A stretch of DNA of 39,113 bases from a virus, in IMG/VR virus record IMGVR_UViG_3300042905_002279, positions 1-39,113 of that record, one strand, 5' to 3'. The position numbers were made by a program, and so were the translations under genes. Shown in pieces: positions 15,903 through 23,080 of this stretch. Position 1 is the first letter of the stretch, and each line of letters begins with the position of its first letter. The notes under the pieces were generated by a model, which worked only from the letters and a program-made list of their open reading frames with translations, had not been told where the DNA came from and made no database searches.

Positions 15903-16270
15903 TGTGCGGCACCCCGGCGCATGTTCCAGTTATCAATCGCGCGATAAAACCCGCCGTTCAGGCTGTCATCTTCCGCGCGGCGCTCGGCTTCAACCGTGAC
16001 GGTGGCGGCGCTTTCAACCAGCACGTTAATCGCGTGATCAATCGCCTCGGATGCGTCTTGGCTTGGCGCGGCGGCGCTGATGTCCAACAATTGCGCCACC
16101 ATGCGTTCAATTTGCAGCATCGCGGACCAAGCCGTGGTCGCGGCATCGTGCCAGTGACCGTTTTCGTCATCTGGGCACTTTTCCAGACGGGCGCGGTAGC
16201 CCGCCAGGCTTACCAGCGCTTCGTGCTTGGCTGGCGCTTCGGGTGGTTGAATTGGCAGTAACTTGAGCAT
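15899..16270 (-). CDS. Unknown helical protein, first gene of the leftward operon
   Basis: This 123-residue protein starts at the ATG at 16270, with GAGG nine bases upstream on the minus strand; a longer TTG start would run into the promoter. Segments include 'LVSLAGYRARLEKCPDDENGHWHDAATTAWSAMLQIERMVAQLLD' and 'AIDHAINVLVESAATVTVEAERR', nearly all helical, with no known motif. As the first product of the leftward transcript it is expected to appear very early in infection. The stop overlaps the pentapeptide gene start (ATGA). Confidence 0.65.
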   Translation of the reverse strand: MLKLLPIQPPEAPAKHEALVSLAGYRARLEKCPDDENGHWHDAATTAWSAMLQIERMVAQLLDISAAAPSQDASEAIDHAINVLVESAATVTVEAERRAEDDSLNGGFYRAIDNWNMRRGAAQ

Positions 16271-16304
16271 GGCTTGGTGCCTCTGTTCGGGTTGCGATGG
16301 GCTA

Positions 16305-16333
16305 ACCCTATGCCTTGCCGGTGCGGCTGTCAA
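16305..16333 (-). promoter_or_regulatory. Sigma-70-type promoter for the leftward early operon
   Basis: Reading leftward, TTGACA (16333-16328) and TAGGGT (16310-16305) are separated by 17 bases. The -10 hexamer is poor against TATAAT but matches the one used on the other side. Transcription would start near 16298, leaving a leader of about 28 bases with a GAGG ribosome site before the ATG at 16270. The -35 box lies inside the inverted-repeat arm described next. Confidence 0.6.
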
Positions 16334-16373
16334 TCATAAATTAAATGCCCGATGCTTTTTTTTATGATTGACA
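16328..16373. promoter_or_regulatory. Perfect 13-bp inverted repeat, probable operator of divergent early promoters
   Basis: Arms TGTCAATCATAAA (16328-16340) and TTTATGATTGACA (16361-16373) are exact reverse complements separated by 20 bases that include a T-run. Each arm contains the -35 hexamer of one of two diverging promoters, so a dimeric regulator bound here would block or modulate both. The neighbouring small HTH gene is the obvious candidate regulator. Centre-to-centre arm distance is 33 bp, about three helical turns, which suits binding on one face or looping. Confidence 0.75.
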
Positions 16374-16397
16374 AGCCCCGCGCCTTGCGGTTAGGGT
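16368..16397 (+). promoter_or_regulatory. Sigma-70-type promoter for the rightward early operon
   Basis: TTGACA at 16368-16373 is followed after 17 bases by TTAGGG (16391-16396), or after 18 by TAGGGT (16392-16397). The start of transcription should fall at about 16403-16405, essentially at the ATG of the HTH gene at 16405. The message would therefore be leaderless or nearly so. The -35 box is the inner end of the right operator arm. Confidence 0.6.
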
Positions 16398-16404
16398 TCC
16401 GGTC

Positions 16405-16605
16405 ATGACAGTCTCAGACCTTATCGAGCAGGCGGGTGGCACGCGAAAACTGGCGGAAACGCTAGGCTGTCGCCCGAATGCCGTTTGTAATTGGCGCTAC
16501 CAGGGCGTCCCGTATAAGCATCACGCCCGGTTGCGCGCCATGCTGCGCCGCCGGGTTGAACGCCAGGCGCTTGCCGAGGCGTTGGAATGGAGGCCAAGTA
16601 AATGA
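16405..16605 (+). CDS. Small HTH transcription regulator (Cro/carph-isopro-like)
   Basis: This 66-residue protein reads as one DNA-binding domain. Residues about 5-45, 'LIEQAGGTRKLAETLGCRPNAVCNWRYQGVPYKHHARL', contain a helix-turn-helix with the 'VxNWRxxGVP' recognition and wing segment seen in Cro/YdaS- and carph-isopro-type phage regulators. A basic tail follows. It is the first gene of the rightward operon, placed immediately after the inverted-repeat operator, so autoregulation and control of the leftward promoter are inferred. No ribosome site precedes the ATG, in keeping with leaderless translation. Confidence 0.8.
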   Translation: MTVSDLIEQAGGTRKLAETLGCRPNAVCNWRYQGVPYKHHARLRAMLRRRVERQALAEALEWRPSK

Positions 16606-16739
16606 TTAAGCGCTTGCGGCATGGAACATGCTGGATCATGTGGCGCGTCAGTGACGCGTTTCAAATCATGGCCGATTGGTGCGAGCGCGCTGCCGATTGG
16701 GTAGAGGTTGCAGCCGGCCGCATCAGGGGGCGCGACTGA
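16602..16739 (+). CDS. Unknown 45-residue protein
   Basis: This frame starts with an ATGA overlap to the HTH gene and ends with a TGATG overlap to the GcrA-like gene, so it is translationally coupled on both sides. The product MIKRLRHGTCWIMWRVSDAF.. continues with 'MADWCERAADWVEVAAGRI', rich in Trp (five residues) and amphipathic. No family is recognised. A membrane-surface or protein-binding peptide is possible. Confidence 0.6.
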   Translation: MIKRLRHGTCWIMWRVSDAFQIMADWCERAADWVEVAAGRIRGRD

Positions 16740-17329
16740 TGCCCAAGGCAAGTCCCTGGACAGAAGATCGCCTTGCCATGCTTTGCACCGAATGGGCGAC
16801 CGACGCCTCAACGGCGGAAATCGGGCGCCGCATGGGTATCACGAAAAGCGCCGTCATCGGCAAGGCGCATCGCATGAGATTGCCAGCGCGTGAAGCGCCG
16901 GCCAATATCGTATCATCGAAAAGCCGGGGCATGGTGCCTCGGCCTGCCGCCCGCAGTAATCGAGAACTTCCCGTTGCCGATACGCGGGCGGCTTCCCCAT
17001 CGCGGCCACGTGCCGCTACCATCTCCGGCGTTTCCTCCGCCGTTGAGCGCCGGGTTTCCTCCCTCCCGGTCGAAAACTTGCCCGGCGCGGTTGCCGAAAC
17101 GCCGCCGCGCCGGGTCTTTTCCCATAAGCAATGCCAATACATCACAAGCAGCGATGATCGCGTGCATCGGTTCTGCGAGGCGCCCGTTGTGGAGAACGCT
17201 AAGGGCTGCGCTTCGCCATATTGCGCGGCGCATTATGCCGAGTGTTACGCCACGCCGGGCAAACACGCGAATAATCCGCCGCCTGCGACGTGGCTGAAAA
17301 ATCGCGGCATGATTTGGGCGCGCGGGTGA
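16739..17329 (+). CDS. GcrA-family transcription regulator
   Basis: This 196-residue protein has an N-terminal domain 'WTEDRLAMLCTEWATDASTAEIGRRMG-ITKSAVIGKAHRMRL' (residues about 6-48). This is the DNA-binding part of GcrA, the alphaproteobacterial cell-cycle regulator. A Ser/Pro/Arg-rich linker follows (about 50-120). The C-terminal 'KQCQYI...HRFCEAP...SPYCAAHYAECY' keeps the Cys/His pattern of GcrA's sigma-70-binding domain. Host GcrA recruits sigma-70 RNA polymerase to promoters bearing methyladenine. A phage copy likely redirects host transcription. The real start is the ATG at 16739, and it lies two genes upstream of the DNA methyltransferase. Confidence 0.85.
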   Translation: MPKASPWTEDRLAMLCTEWATDASTAEIGRRMGITKSAVIGKAHRMRLPAREAPANIVSSKSRGMVPRPAARSNRELPVADTRAASPSRPRAATISGVSSAVERRVSSLPVENLPGAVAETPPRRVFSHKQCQYITSSDDRVHRFCEAPVVENAKGCASPYCAAHYAECYATPGKHANNPPPATWLKNRGMIWARG

Positions 17330-17360
17330 TGAACAAGCAAAACAAGATGGAGGATGCAAC

Positions 17361-18734
17361 ATGCCGTTAGATACGGCTTATGCTGAGTTTCTGGCGGGCA
17401 AGCGGCCTGCCGCCAATGCAGTCGGCATTGATAAAGTGCCTGATTTGCACCGCGACCTTATGCCGCACCAGCGCGATTGCGTGGCGTTTGGATTACGCCA
17501 AGGGCGCTTTGGCTTGTTCCTTGATACGGGCCTTGGCAAGACATTCTCGCAGCTTGAATGGGCCAATCACGCGCTTGAGGCCAGCAATGGCAAGGCGCTG
17601 ATCCTGGCGCCTTTGGCGGTTGCGGCGCAGATCGTTCGCGAGGGCAAGGCGCGCGGCTATGAGGTGCAGCAAATACGCGACCAAGCCGAGGCGCGCGACG
17701 GAATCAACGTCTGCAATTACGATCGGCTTGATCGGCTGGACTTTGACGCTTTCGGCGCCGTGTCCCTGGACGAATCCAGCATCCTGAAAAGCTTCACCGG
17801 CAAGACAACGCGCGCCTTGATTGACGCATTCCGCGATCATCGTTTCCGGTGCGCTGCAACAGCTACGCCCGCGCCGAATGACCATATGGAACTCGGGCAG
17901 CATTCTGAGTTTCTCAGTATCATGAATGGCAATGAGATGTTGTCGCGCTTTTTCATAAACGACACATCCAACGCATCGCAGCAATGGCGCCTAAAGCGCC
18001 ACGCCGAGGCAGAATTTTGGAATTGGATGGCGTCTTGGTGCCGCATGGCGGAAACGCCGGCAGATTTTGGCTATGACGCCAGTGGCTATGTTTTGCCGCC
18101 CTTGAACGTGCATCGCCATAGGGCTGCAGGCGACATTCGTGCGCCGGCTGGGCTTTTGTTTGCTGGCGATCTTAGCGCGACCACGCTGCACGAAACCAAG
18201 CGCCAGACTGCCGACGCCCGCGCGAAGGCGATTGCGGCGCTGATTCCTAAAGGTGAAGCGTGCGTAGTGTGGTGCGATACCGATTACGAAGCCGATGCCA
18301 TCCGGGCGGAAATTCCAGAAATCAAGGAAGTGCGCGGGTCGCATCCGATTGAGCGGAAGGAGGAAACGCTTGAGGCGTTTGCATCTGGGCAAGTGCAATG
18401 GCTGCTTACTAAGCCTTCCGTCGCGGGCTTTGGCATGAATTGGCAGCATTGCGCCACGATGATCTTTGCCGGGCGATCATTCAGCTATGAGGCTTGGTAT
18501 CAGGCCGTGCGCCGTTGCTGGCGCTTTGGGCAAAAGCGCGCGGTGGAATGTCACCTAATCGTGGCCGAGGGCGAAGATCAGATTGGCCGCGTGATTGACC
18601 GCAAGAGCGGCGATCACAAGAAGATGAAACAGGCCATGTCAGCCGCCATGCGCCGCGCAATGGCGCAGGATGCTGGCGTGCGCGTTCCATATCAACCAGC
18701 ACATAAGGGGAAGTTTGCATCATGGATTTCGTAA
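17361..18734 (+). CDS. SNF2/DEAD-like superfamily 2 helicase
   Basis: This 457-residue protein has motif I TGLGKT (56-61), motif Ia 'ALILAPLAVAAQ' (79-90), motif II DESS (137-140), motif III TATPAPND (167-174), and a C-terminal RecA lobe with 'LLTKPSVAGFGMNWQ' (348-361) and motif VI QAVRRCWRFGQ (381-391). The QxxRRxxRxGQ form is typical of SNF2-type dsDNA translocases. GGAGG at 17350-17354 precedes the ATG. The 3' end overlaps the methyltransferase start by 13 bases. The pair resembles split helicase-methyltransferase anti-restriction proteins, or a helicase that lets the methyltransferase work on replicating DNA. Confidence 0.85.
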   Translation: MPLDTAYAEFLAGKRPAANAVGIDKVPDLHRDLMPHQRDCVAFGLRQGRFGLFLDTGLGKTFSQLEWANHALEASNGKALILAPLAVAAQIVREGKARGYEVQQIRDQAEARDGINVCNYDRLDRLDFDAFGAVSLDESSILKSFTGKTTRALIDAFRDHRFRCAATATPAPNDHMELGQHSEFLSIMNGNEMLSRFFINDTSNASQQWRLKRHAEAEFWNWMASWCRMAETPADFGYDASGYVLPPLNVHRHRAAGDIRAPAGLLFAGDLSATTLHETKRQTADARAKAIAALIPKGEACVVWCDTDYEADAIRAEIPEIKEVRGSHPIERKEETLEAFASGQVQWLLTKPSVAGFGMNWQHCATMIFAGRSFSYEAWYQAVRRCWRFGQKRAVECHLIVAEGEDQIGRVIDRKSGDHKKMKQAMSAAMRRAMAQDAGVRVPYQPAHKGKFASWIS

Positions 18735-19663
18735 GTTTGGACAGCAAGCGTGGCGACACATGGCAGGCCATTCATGGCGATTGTGTGGATGTTGTGAGGC
18801 AGTTACCTGATAATTCCATTGGCTTCAGCGTGTATTCGCCGCCTTTCGGATCGCTCTTTGTTTATTCGTCAAGCGAGTGCGACATGGGGAATTCATCCTC
18901 CGATGGCGAGTTTGAGCGCCATTATCAATACATGGTGAAGGAAAAGTTTCGCGTAACCAAGCCGGGACGCTTGAGCGCCGTTCACTGCACTGATCTACCG
19001 ATGACAAAATGGCGCGATGGGCATGTTGGCTTGAAGGACTTCCCAGGGCAGATCATTCGCGTTCACGAAGATGCCGGATGGATTTACCATGCGCGGGTGA
19101 CAATCTGGAAATGTCCGGTTGTGGAAATGACCCGCACAAAAGCTGTTGGCTTGGTATATGGCCAGCTTGTGAAGGACAGCAGCAAGTCGCGCGTTGGGCT
19201 TCCTGACTATTTGCTAATTTTCCGCAAGCCGGGCGACAATGAAGATCCAATCGTCCACGATATGGGGCACGAAACTGCCAGAAGGCTTGAACGCCCGCGT
19301 AAAAATATCGGCGCCAGCGAAATACCGCTGGACAAGTGGCAGGAGTGGGCATCGCCAGTCTGGATGACCGTTGACCAGACAAACGTATTGAATGTGAAGG
19401 TTGCAAAAGATCAGGCAGATGAAAAGCATCTTTGCCCATTGCAGCTTGATGTTATCGAGCGTTCTTTGATTATGTGGAGCAATCCCGGCGACGTGGTGCT
19501 TTCGCCTTTTATGGGCATAGGCAGCGAGGGCTTTTGCGCCATGAAGCTGAAGCGCAAATTCCTTGGCGTTGAATTGAAAGAGAGCTATTTCCGCCAAGCC
19601 TGCCGCAACATAGACGCGGCAGAGAAATCGGCAGAGAGCCTTTTCGATTACGAGGCAGCTTGA
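18722..19663 (+). CDS. DNA methyltransferase (beta-class, N4-C or N6-A)
   Basis: This 313-residue enzyme has catalytic motif IV SPPF at residues 39-42, near the N-terminus. The AdoMet-binding motif I ('DVVLSPFMGIGSEGFCAMKLKRKFLGVEL') is at the C-terminus (about 257-285), the beta-class order. SPPF is more frequent in N4-cytosine enzymes but does not exclude adenine. The central target-recognition region (about 130-230) includes 'WASPVWMTVDQTNVLN'. No restriction endonuclease is adjacent, so it is an orphan enzyme that probably protects phage DNA or marks promoters. Its gene overlaps the helicase and the following small gene. Confidence 0.88.
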   Translation: MDFVSLDSKRGDTWQAIHGDCVDVVRQLPDNSIGFSVYSPPFGSLFVYSSSECDMGNSSSDGEFERHYQYMVKEKFRVTKPGRLSAVHCTDLPMTKWRDGHVGLKDFPGQIIRVHEDAGWIYHARVTIWKCPVVEMTRTKAVGLVYGQLVKDSSKSRVGLPDYLLIFRKPGDNEDPIVHDMGHETARRLERPRKNIGASEIPLDKWQEWASPVWMTVDQTNVLNVKVAKDQADEKHLCPLQLDVIERSLIMWSNPGDVVLSPFMGIGSEGFCAMKLKRKFLGVELKESYFRQACRNIDAAEKSAESLFDYEAA

Positions 19664-19830
19664 TGCTTGTGGTCCTGACCTTCCTAATCTGCGCCGCTGA
19701 CGGCACCGCTTGCGATCCGGGCTATCAGGCGCATCGCAGTTGCGTGACGGCGCAGGCGTATGTGCGGGCTGGGCTGCATCCGGCGCTGATGATCAAGGAT
19801 ATTGTTTGCACGGTGGAGGCGAAGAAATGA
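19663..19830 (+). CDS. Small protein with signal-like N-terminus (55 aa)
   Basis: The frame overlaps the methyltransferase stop (TGATG) and the next ATG (ATGA). The product MLVVLTFLICAADGTACDPG.. has a short hydrophobic N-terminus (2-12), then four cysteines in all ('CAADGTAC', 'RSCVTAQ', 'DIVCTVEAKK'), so a small disulphide-linked periplasmic protein is plausible. The uncharged N-terminus is short for a classical signal peptide. Function unknown. Confidence 0.6.
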   Translation: MLVVLTFLICAADGTACDPGYQAHRSCVTAQAYVRAGLHPALMIKDIVCTVEAKK

Positions 19831-19952
19831 CGGATTTACTCGATGCTGTTAAGATTGCAATTGGCCTTGCGCTTATGGGCGGCGGGGTGCTTTGCGGTGT
19901 TTGGGGTGCGGCGCTATTGATGACCTGGCTGCAAAGGGCGATTGGGTTATGA
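19827..19952 (+). CDS. Tiny membrane protein (41 aa)
   Basis: MTDLLDAVKIAIGLALMGGG is followed by 'VLCGVWGAALLMTWLQRAIGL'. A long hydrophobic, Gly-rich stretch (about residues 9-34) could form one TM helix or a tight hairpin. It is coupled by four-base overlaps to both neighbours. The function is unknown; similar tiny membrane proteins occur in the leftward operon. Confidence 0.65.
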   Translation: MTDLLDAVKIAIGLALMGGGVLCGVWGAALLMTWLQRAIGL

Positions 19953-20293
19953 CCCGCGCCGCCCCAGAGCGTGCCATCCAGATCGCCATTAAGCGCCGCT
20001 TGGCCCTGTCTGGCGTGGTGTGCCACCATTCGCCGAATGCCGCACGGCGCAGCGCCATTACGGGCGTGCGGCTAAAGCAGGAAGGCATGATCACGGGCTG
20101 GCCTGACCTGACGCTGGTCGGGCCGGATAAGCGCGTGGCGTTCCTTGAGGTGAAGGCCGAGAAAGGCCGCACCAGCGCCGCGCAAGATGACTGCCTCGCG
20201 ATGCTGCGCCGCATGGGGCATGACGTGGCGGTCGTGCGGTCGCAGGATGACGCGGTGCTGATGTTGCAGGAATGGGGATGGCCGGTGCGATGA
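19949..20293 (+). CDS. VRR-NUC domain nuclease
   Basis: This 114-residue protein consists of a single VRR-NUC (PD-(D/E)xK) domain. It has an N-terminal helix 'ERAIQIAIKRRLALSG', then 'GMITGWPDLTLVGPDKRVAFLEVKAEKGRTSAAQ' with Asp52, Glu66 and Lys68 as the expected catalytic set (approximate residue numbers). A 'CLAMLRRMGHDVAVVRSQDDAV' helix-strand follows. Stand-alone phage members cut branched DNA or process replication intermediates. Its position before the primase-helicase supports a replication or recombination role. Overlaps both neighbours by four bases. Confidence 0.88.
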   Translation: MTRAAPERAIQIAIKRRLALSGVVCHHSPNAARRSAITGVRLKQEGMITGWPDLTLVGPDKRVAFLEVKAEKGRTSAAQDDCLAMLRRMGHDVAVVRSQDDAVLMLQEWGWPVR

Positions 20294-20925
20294 AAGACAT
20301 TCGGGTAATCGTCACCGTAAAGAACGCGGTGATGCTTCGCGCCATGGAGCAGGCAGGCTTTACAACCGCGACGGAATTGGCGCGCGCATGTGGCGTGAAT
20401 AATTCCACCGTTGGGCTTTACCTGAATTTGAAGCTCGCACCTTATCAGCCATGCGGCCAATTGCGCCCAAGCATTCTGCGGATTTCAGAGGTCTTAAAAC
20501 GCCTGCCAGAGGACTTATTTCCGACGCCATTTTTGCGCCGCGCGCTGCAAACAAACCGCGTCACGCGCGACGTTGACGCTGAGAGCCTGCCGGCATTGAT
20601 GCACCAAGCGCCGCCTTCCATCGCCTATGATCCTGAGCGAAGCTTGATTGTGCAAGACGCGGTTGCTTCGATGATGGATGCGCTCAATTCGATCAAGAAT
20701 ATGAATGGAGAAGTTGACACGCGTAACATTGCCGTGCTGAAGCATTATTACGGGCTTGAAGGTGGCGAGTCGTCAACTCTTGATGAAACAGCAAGACATT
20801 TCGGAGTGACGCGGGAGCGTGTGCGGCAGATTATTATGAAGGTAGAGCGGCAAATCCGGCGTAAATTTAACCAGCCGCGCTATGAAGATGCAAAGAGCGC
20901 TATGCTGGAAATGATTGCGCCATGA
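20290..20925 (+). CDS. HTH plus sigma-70 region 4 transcription protein
   Basis: This 211-residue protein has two DNA-binding parts. Residues about 20-60 ('FTTATELARACGVNNSTVGLYLNLKLAPY') look like an XRE-type HTH. Residues about 148-191 ('VLKHYYGLEGGESSTLDETARHFGVTRERVRQIIMKVERQIRR') are a clear sigma-70 region 4, which contacts the -35 box and the polymerase beta flap. No region 2 (the -10 binding and core-binding part) is present, so it is not a complete sigma factor. It may act as a phage activator or anti-/co-sigma protein. The ATG at 20290 overlaps the nuclease stop. Confidence 0.8.
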   Translation: MKDIRVIVTVKNAVMLRAMEQAGFTTATELARACGVNNSTVGLYLNLKLAPYQPCGQLRPSILRISEVLKRLPEDLFPTPFLRRALQTNRVTRDVDAESLPALMHQAPPSIAYDPERSLIVQDAVASMMDALNSIKNMNGEVDTRNIAVLKHYYGLEGGESSTLDETARHFGVTRERVRQIIMKVERQIRRKFNQPRYEDAKSAMLEMIAP

Positions 20926-21077
20926 CCCACGAACCCGTCCCATCCACCTTAGAAGAACGCCTTGCCTTTTACCAGCGCTTCGCCCGCAACCTTGCCGAGC
21001 GCGTGCCGGACCCGGTAGAGGACGTGGAGCGCGAGGCGCATTTTGAGACATGGAAGCGGAAAGGCGCCAAGAAATGA
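20922..21077 (+). CDS. Unknown 51-residue protein
   Basis: The frame has ATGA overlaps at both ends, with the sigma-like gene upstream and the primase-helicase downstream. The product MTHEPVPSTLEERLAFYQRF.. is highly charged and helical, ending 'FETWKRKGAKK'. No family is recognised. Being coupled directly to the primase-helicase, it may be an accessory replication peptide, but this rests only on position. Confidence 0.6.
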   Translation: MTHEPVPSTLEERLAFYQRFARNLAERVPDPVEDVEREAHFETWKRKGAKK

Positions 21078-23080
21078 GCTTGACAGCGTCCGCCCTATGG
21101 CTTGCCCAGGAAATGCGCCTGCCGGTCTTTGCTTGCGGGCCTGACAAGCGCCCGGTGACGCAACATGGGTTCCAAGACGCCACGCGCGACCCGTCAGAGA
21201 TCAAGGCGCAATTCGGCACCCCAGGCGCGGCCATGATCGGCGTCCCTACCGGCCAAGGCGCGGGTTTTTTCGTCGTTGATTTGGACGTGAAGAACGGCGG
21301 CCAAGGCCTGGAATGGCTGGCAGCAAACCAGCACCGCTTGCCCCGGACCCGGACGCACAAGACACGCTCAGGCGGGCAGCATTTGCTTTTCCAATGGCCG
21401 GAGGGCCGCACCGTCCGCAACAGCGCGTCACGCATCGCCCCGGGTGTAGACGTGCGGGGCAACGGCGGATACATCATCGCGCCGCCTTCCCCTGACTATG
21501 AGATTGCCGACCACAGCGCGCTTGCAGAGGCGCCGGCATGGTTGCTTGACCTGATAGACCCGCCCAAGGCGCCGGAAGCCCCGCGCTCGGCATCCGCGCC
21601 TCGCCAAGCCAACGACGGCACGCGCTACGGGATGACCGCGTTAGACAATGAGTGCCAGGCCATCCTAAGCGCGGCGGACGGCGCCAAGCATGACACGTTA
21701 AACCGGGCGGCGTTTAGCATTGGCGGCCTAGTCGCGGCTGGCGAATTGATTGAGGGCCCAGCCTTTGCCGCGCTGGCATCGGCCCTGGCAGGCATCCGGC
21801 ACCGCTGCGAGGACTTCCCGGCAGCGCAGAAAACCCTTGCCGGCGCATTCCGGGCAGGCATGGCCAAGCCGCGCGAAGCCCCGCCGCGCTTGGTCCGCCG
21901 CATTGTGGAAGAATACCGCGAAACCCGACCCGAGCCGCCGCCGATCGACGCGCCGCCCGACCATTGGAGCGCGGAACCGGAGCCGGACATAGGCCTAGAG
22001 CCTGAGAAGGTAGCCCCGGACATCAAGCCCACCGGCCTGCCGCTGATCTATTTCCAAGACGTGAAGCCTGCCCTGAAATCTGAGGATTTCATTGAGGGCT
22101 TGCTGATCAAGGCCGCCATGTCAGTGACCTATGGCCCGTCCAATTGCGGCAAGACGTTCTTCATGGCCGACCTAGCACTTCATGTCGCCCTCGGGCTGGA
22201 ATGGCGCGGGCGTGAGGTGGAGCGCGCAGGCGTGATTTACTGCGCCATGGAAGGGGCCCACGGCATTCAGAACCGCGTGGCAGCCTTTGCCCTGACGTGC
22301 GGCCTGGCTGGGCAGGAAATTCCCTTCGCCATTATCCCGGTTTCCCTAAACCTACTCGACGCCAATGCGGACACGTCCCGGCTGATAGACGCCATTGCAG
22401 AGGCCGCCGCCCGCATGGCGATCCCGGTCGGGCTTGTGGTAATGGATACCCTAAGCCGAGCCATGGCCGGGGGCAACGAGAATTCCCCGGAGGATATGGG
22501 CGCCCTGGTGGCCAATTCCGACCGCATCCGGCAGGCAACCGGCGCGCATGTCGCGTGGATACACCATTCAGGCAAAGACCAAGCCCAAGGCGCGCGCGGC
22601 CATAGCCTGTTGCGCGCCGCAACCGATACCGAGATCGAGATCAGCCGCGCCGACAATGACAGCCCGTCCATCGCCCGGGTGACCAAGCAGCGCGAATTGG
22701 AGATTGACGGCGTGTTTGGCTTTACGCTCAAGCGGGTGGAACTAGGCCTGAACCATCGCGGCAAGCCGGTCACGTCTTGCGTGGTGGAACCTACCGATGA
22801 CCGCCCCGCCAAGCCGCGCGTTAGCCTGACCAATGGCGAGGCCATGGCGCTACGCATCCTGCATGACGTGATGGCGACACAGCCTTGCCCGGTGCCTTAC
22901 CAGGCCGCCCAAGCGGGCGTGACCGTCGCCACAAGCAAGCACGCATGGCGCGAGACGTTCTTCGCGCGTTCAACCACTGATACCCACGAGGCGAAGAAAA
23001 AAGCATTCAACCGGGCAGCCGATGGGCTGGCTCAAAAGAGCCAAATAGGGGTGCACCATGACACGGTTTGGGCAGTCTAA
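21074..23080 (+). CDS. Prim-pol/RepA-like primase-helicase
   Basis: This 668-residue protein joins two replication domains. Residues 1-160 are a bifunctional primase-polymerase (AEP) domain, with a DLD metal-binding pair at 69-71, SGGQH at 99-103 and 'GVDVRGNGGYIIAPPS' at 124-139. After a Pro/Glu-rich linker (about 270-320), residues about 325-600 form a RepA/RecA-type hexameric ATPase: Walker A GPSNCGKT (354-361), 'IYCAMEGAHGIQNRV', Walker B-like 'GLVVMDTLSRAMAGGNE', and 'IHHSGKDQAQGARGHSLLR'. It probably both primes and unwinds at the phage origin. An iteron-like cluster starts about 50 bases after its stop. Host polymerase is needed for elongation. Confidence 0.9.
   Translation: MSLTASALWLAQEMRLPVFACGPDKRPVTQHGFQDATRDPSEIKAQFGTPGAAMIGVPTGQGAGFFVVDLDVKNGGQGLEWLAANQHRLPRTRTHKTRSGGQHLLFQWPEGRTVRNSASRIAPGVDVRGNGGYIIAPPSPDYEIADHSALAEAPAWLLDLIDPPKAPEAPRSASAPRQANDGTRYGMTALDNECQAILSAADGAKHDTLNRAAFSIGGLVAAGELIEGPAFAALASALAGIRHRCEDFPAAQKTLAGAFRAGMAKPREAPPRLVRRIVEEYRETRPEPPPIDAPPDHWSAEPEPDIGLEPEKVAPDIKPTGLPLIYFQDVKPALKSEDFIEGLLIKAAMSVTYGPSNCGKTFFMADLALHVALGLEWRGREVERAGVIYCAMEGAHGIQNRVAAFALTCGLAGQEIPFAIIPVSLNLLDANADTSRLIDAIAEAAARMAIPVGLVVMDTLSRAMAGGNENSPEDMGALVANSDRIRQATGAHVAWIHHSGKDQAQGARGHSLLRAATDTEIEISRADNDSPSIARVTKQRELEIDGVFGFTLKRVELGLNHRGKPVTSCVVEPTDDRPAKPRVSLTNGEAMALRILHDVMATQPCPVPYQAAQAGVTVATSKHAWRETFFARSTTDTHEAKKKAFNRAADGLAQKSQIGVHHDTVWAV

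Noticed and set aside
15276-15947. Long plus-strand frame across the pentapeptide repeat, and a 206-codon minus frame in another phase
   Set aside because: The 15-bp unit has no stop in most frames, so open frames are automatic. The minus frame with A-[YD]-L-[QR]-G has the recognised fold, start context and operon overlaps.
20290-20925. Complete phage sigma factor
   Set aside because: Only region 4 is recognisable; no region 2 motifs lie in the N-terminal half, which instead looks like an XRE-type HTH.
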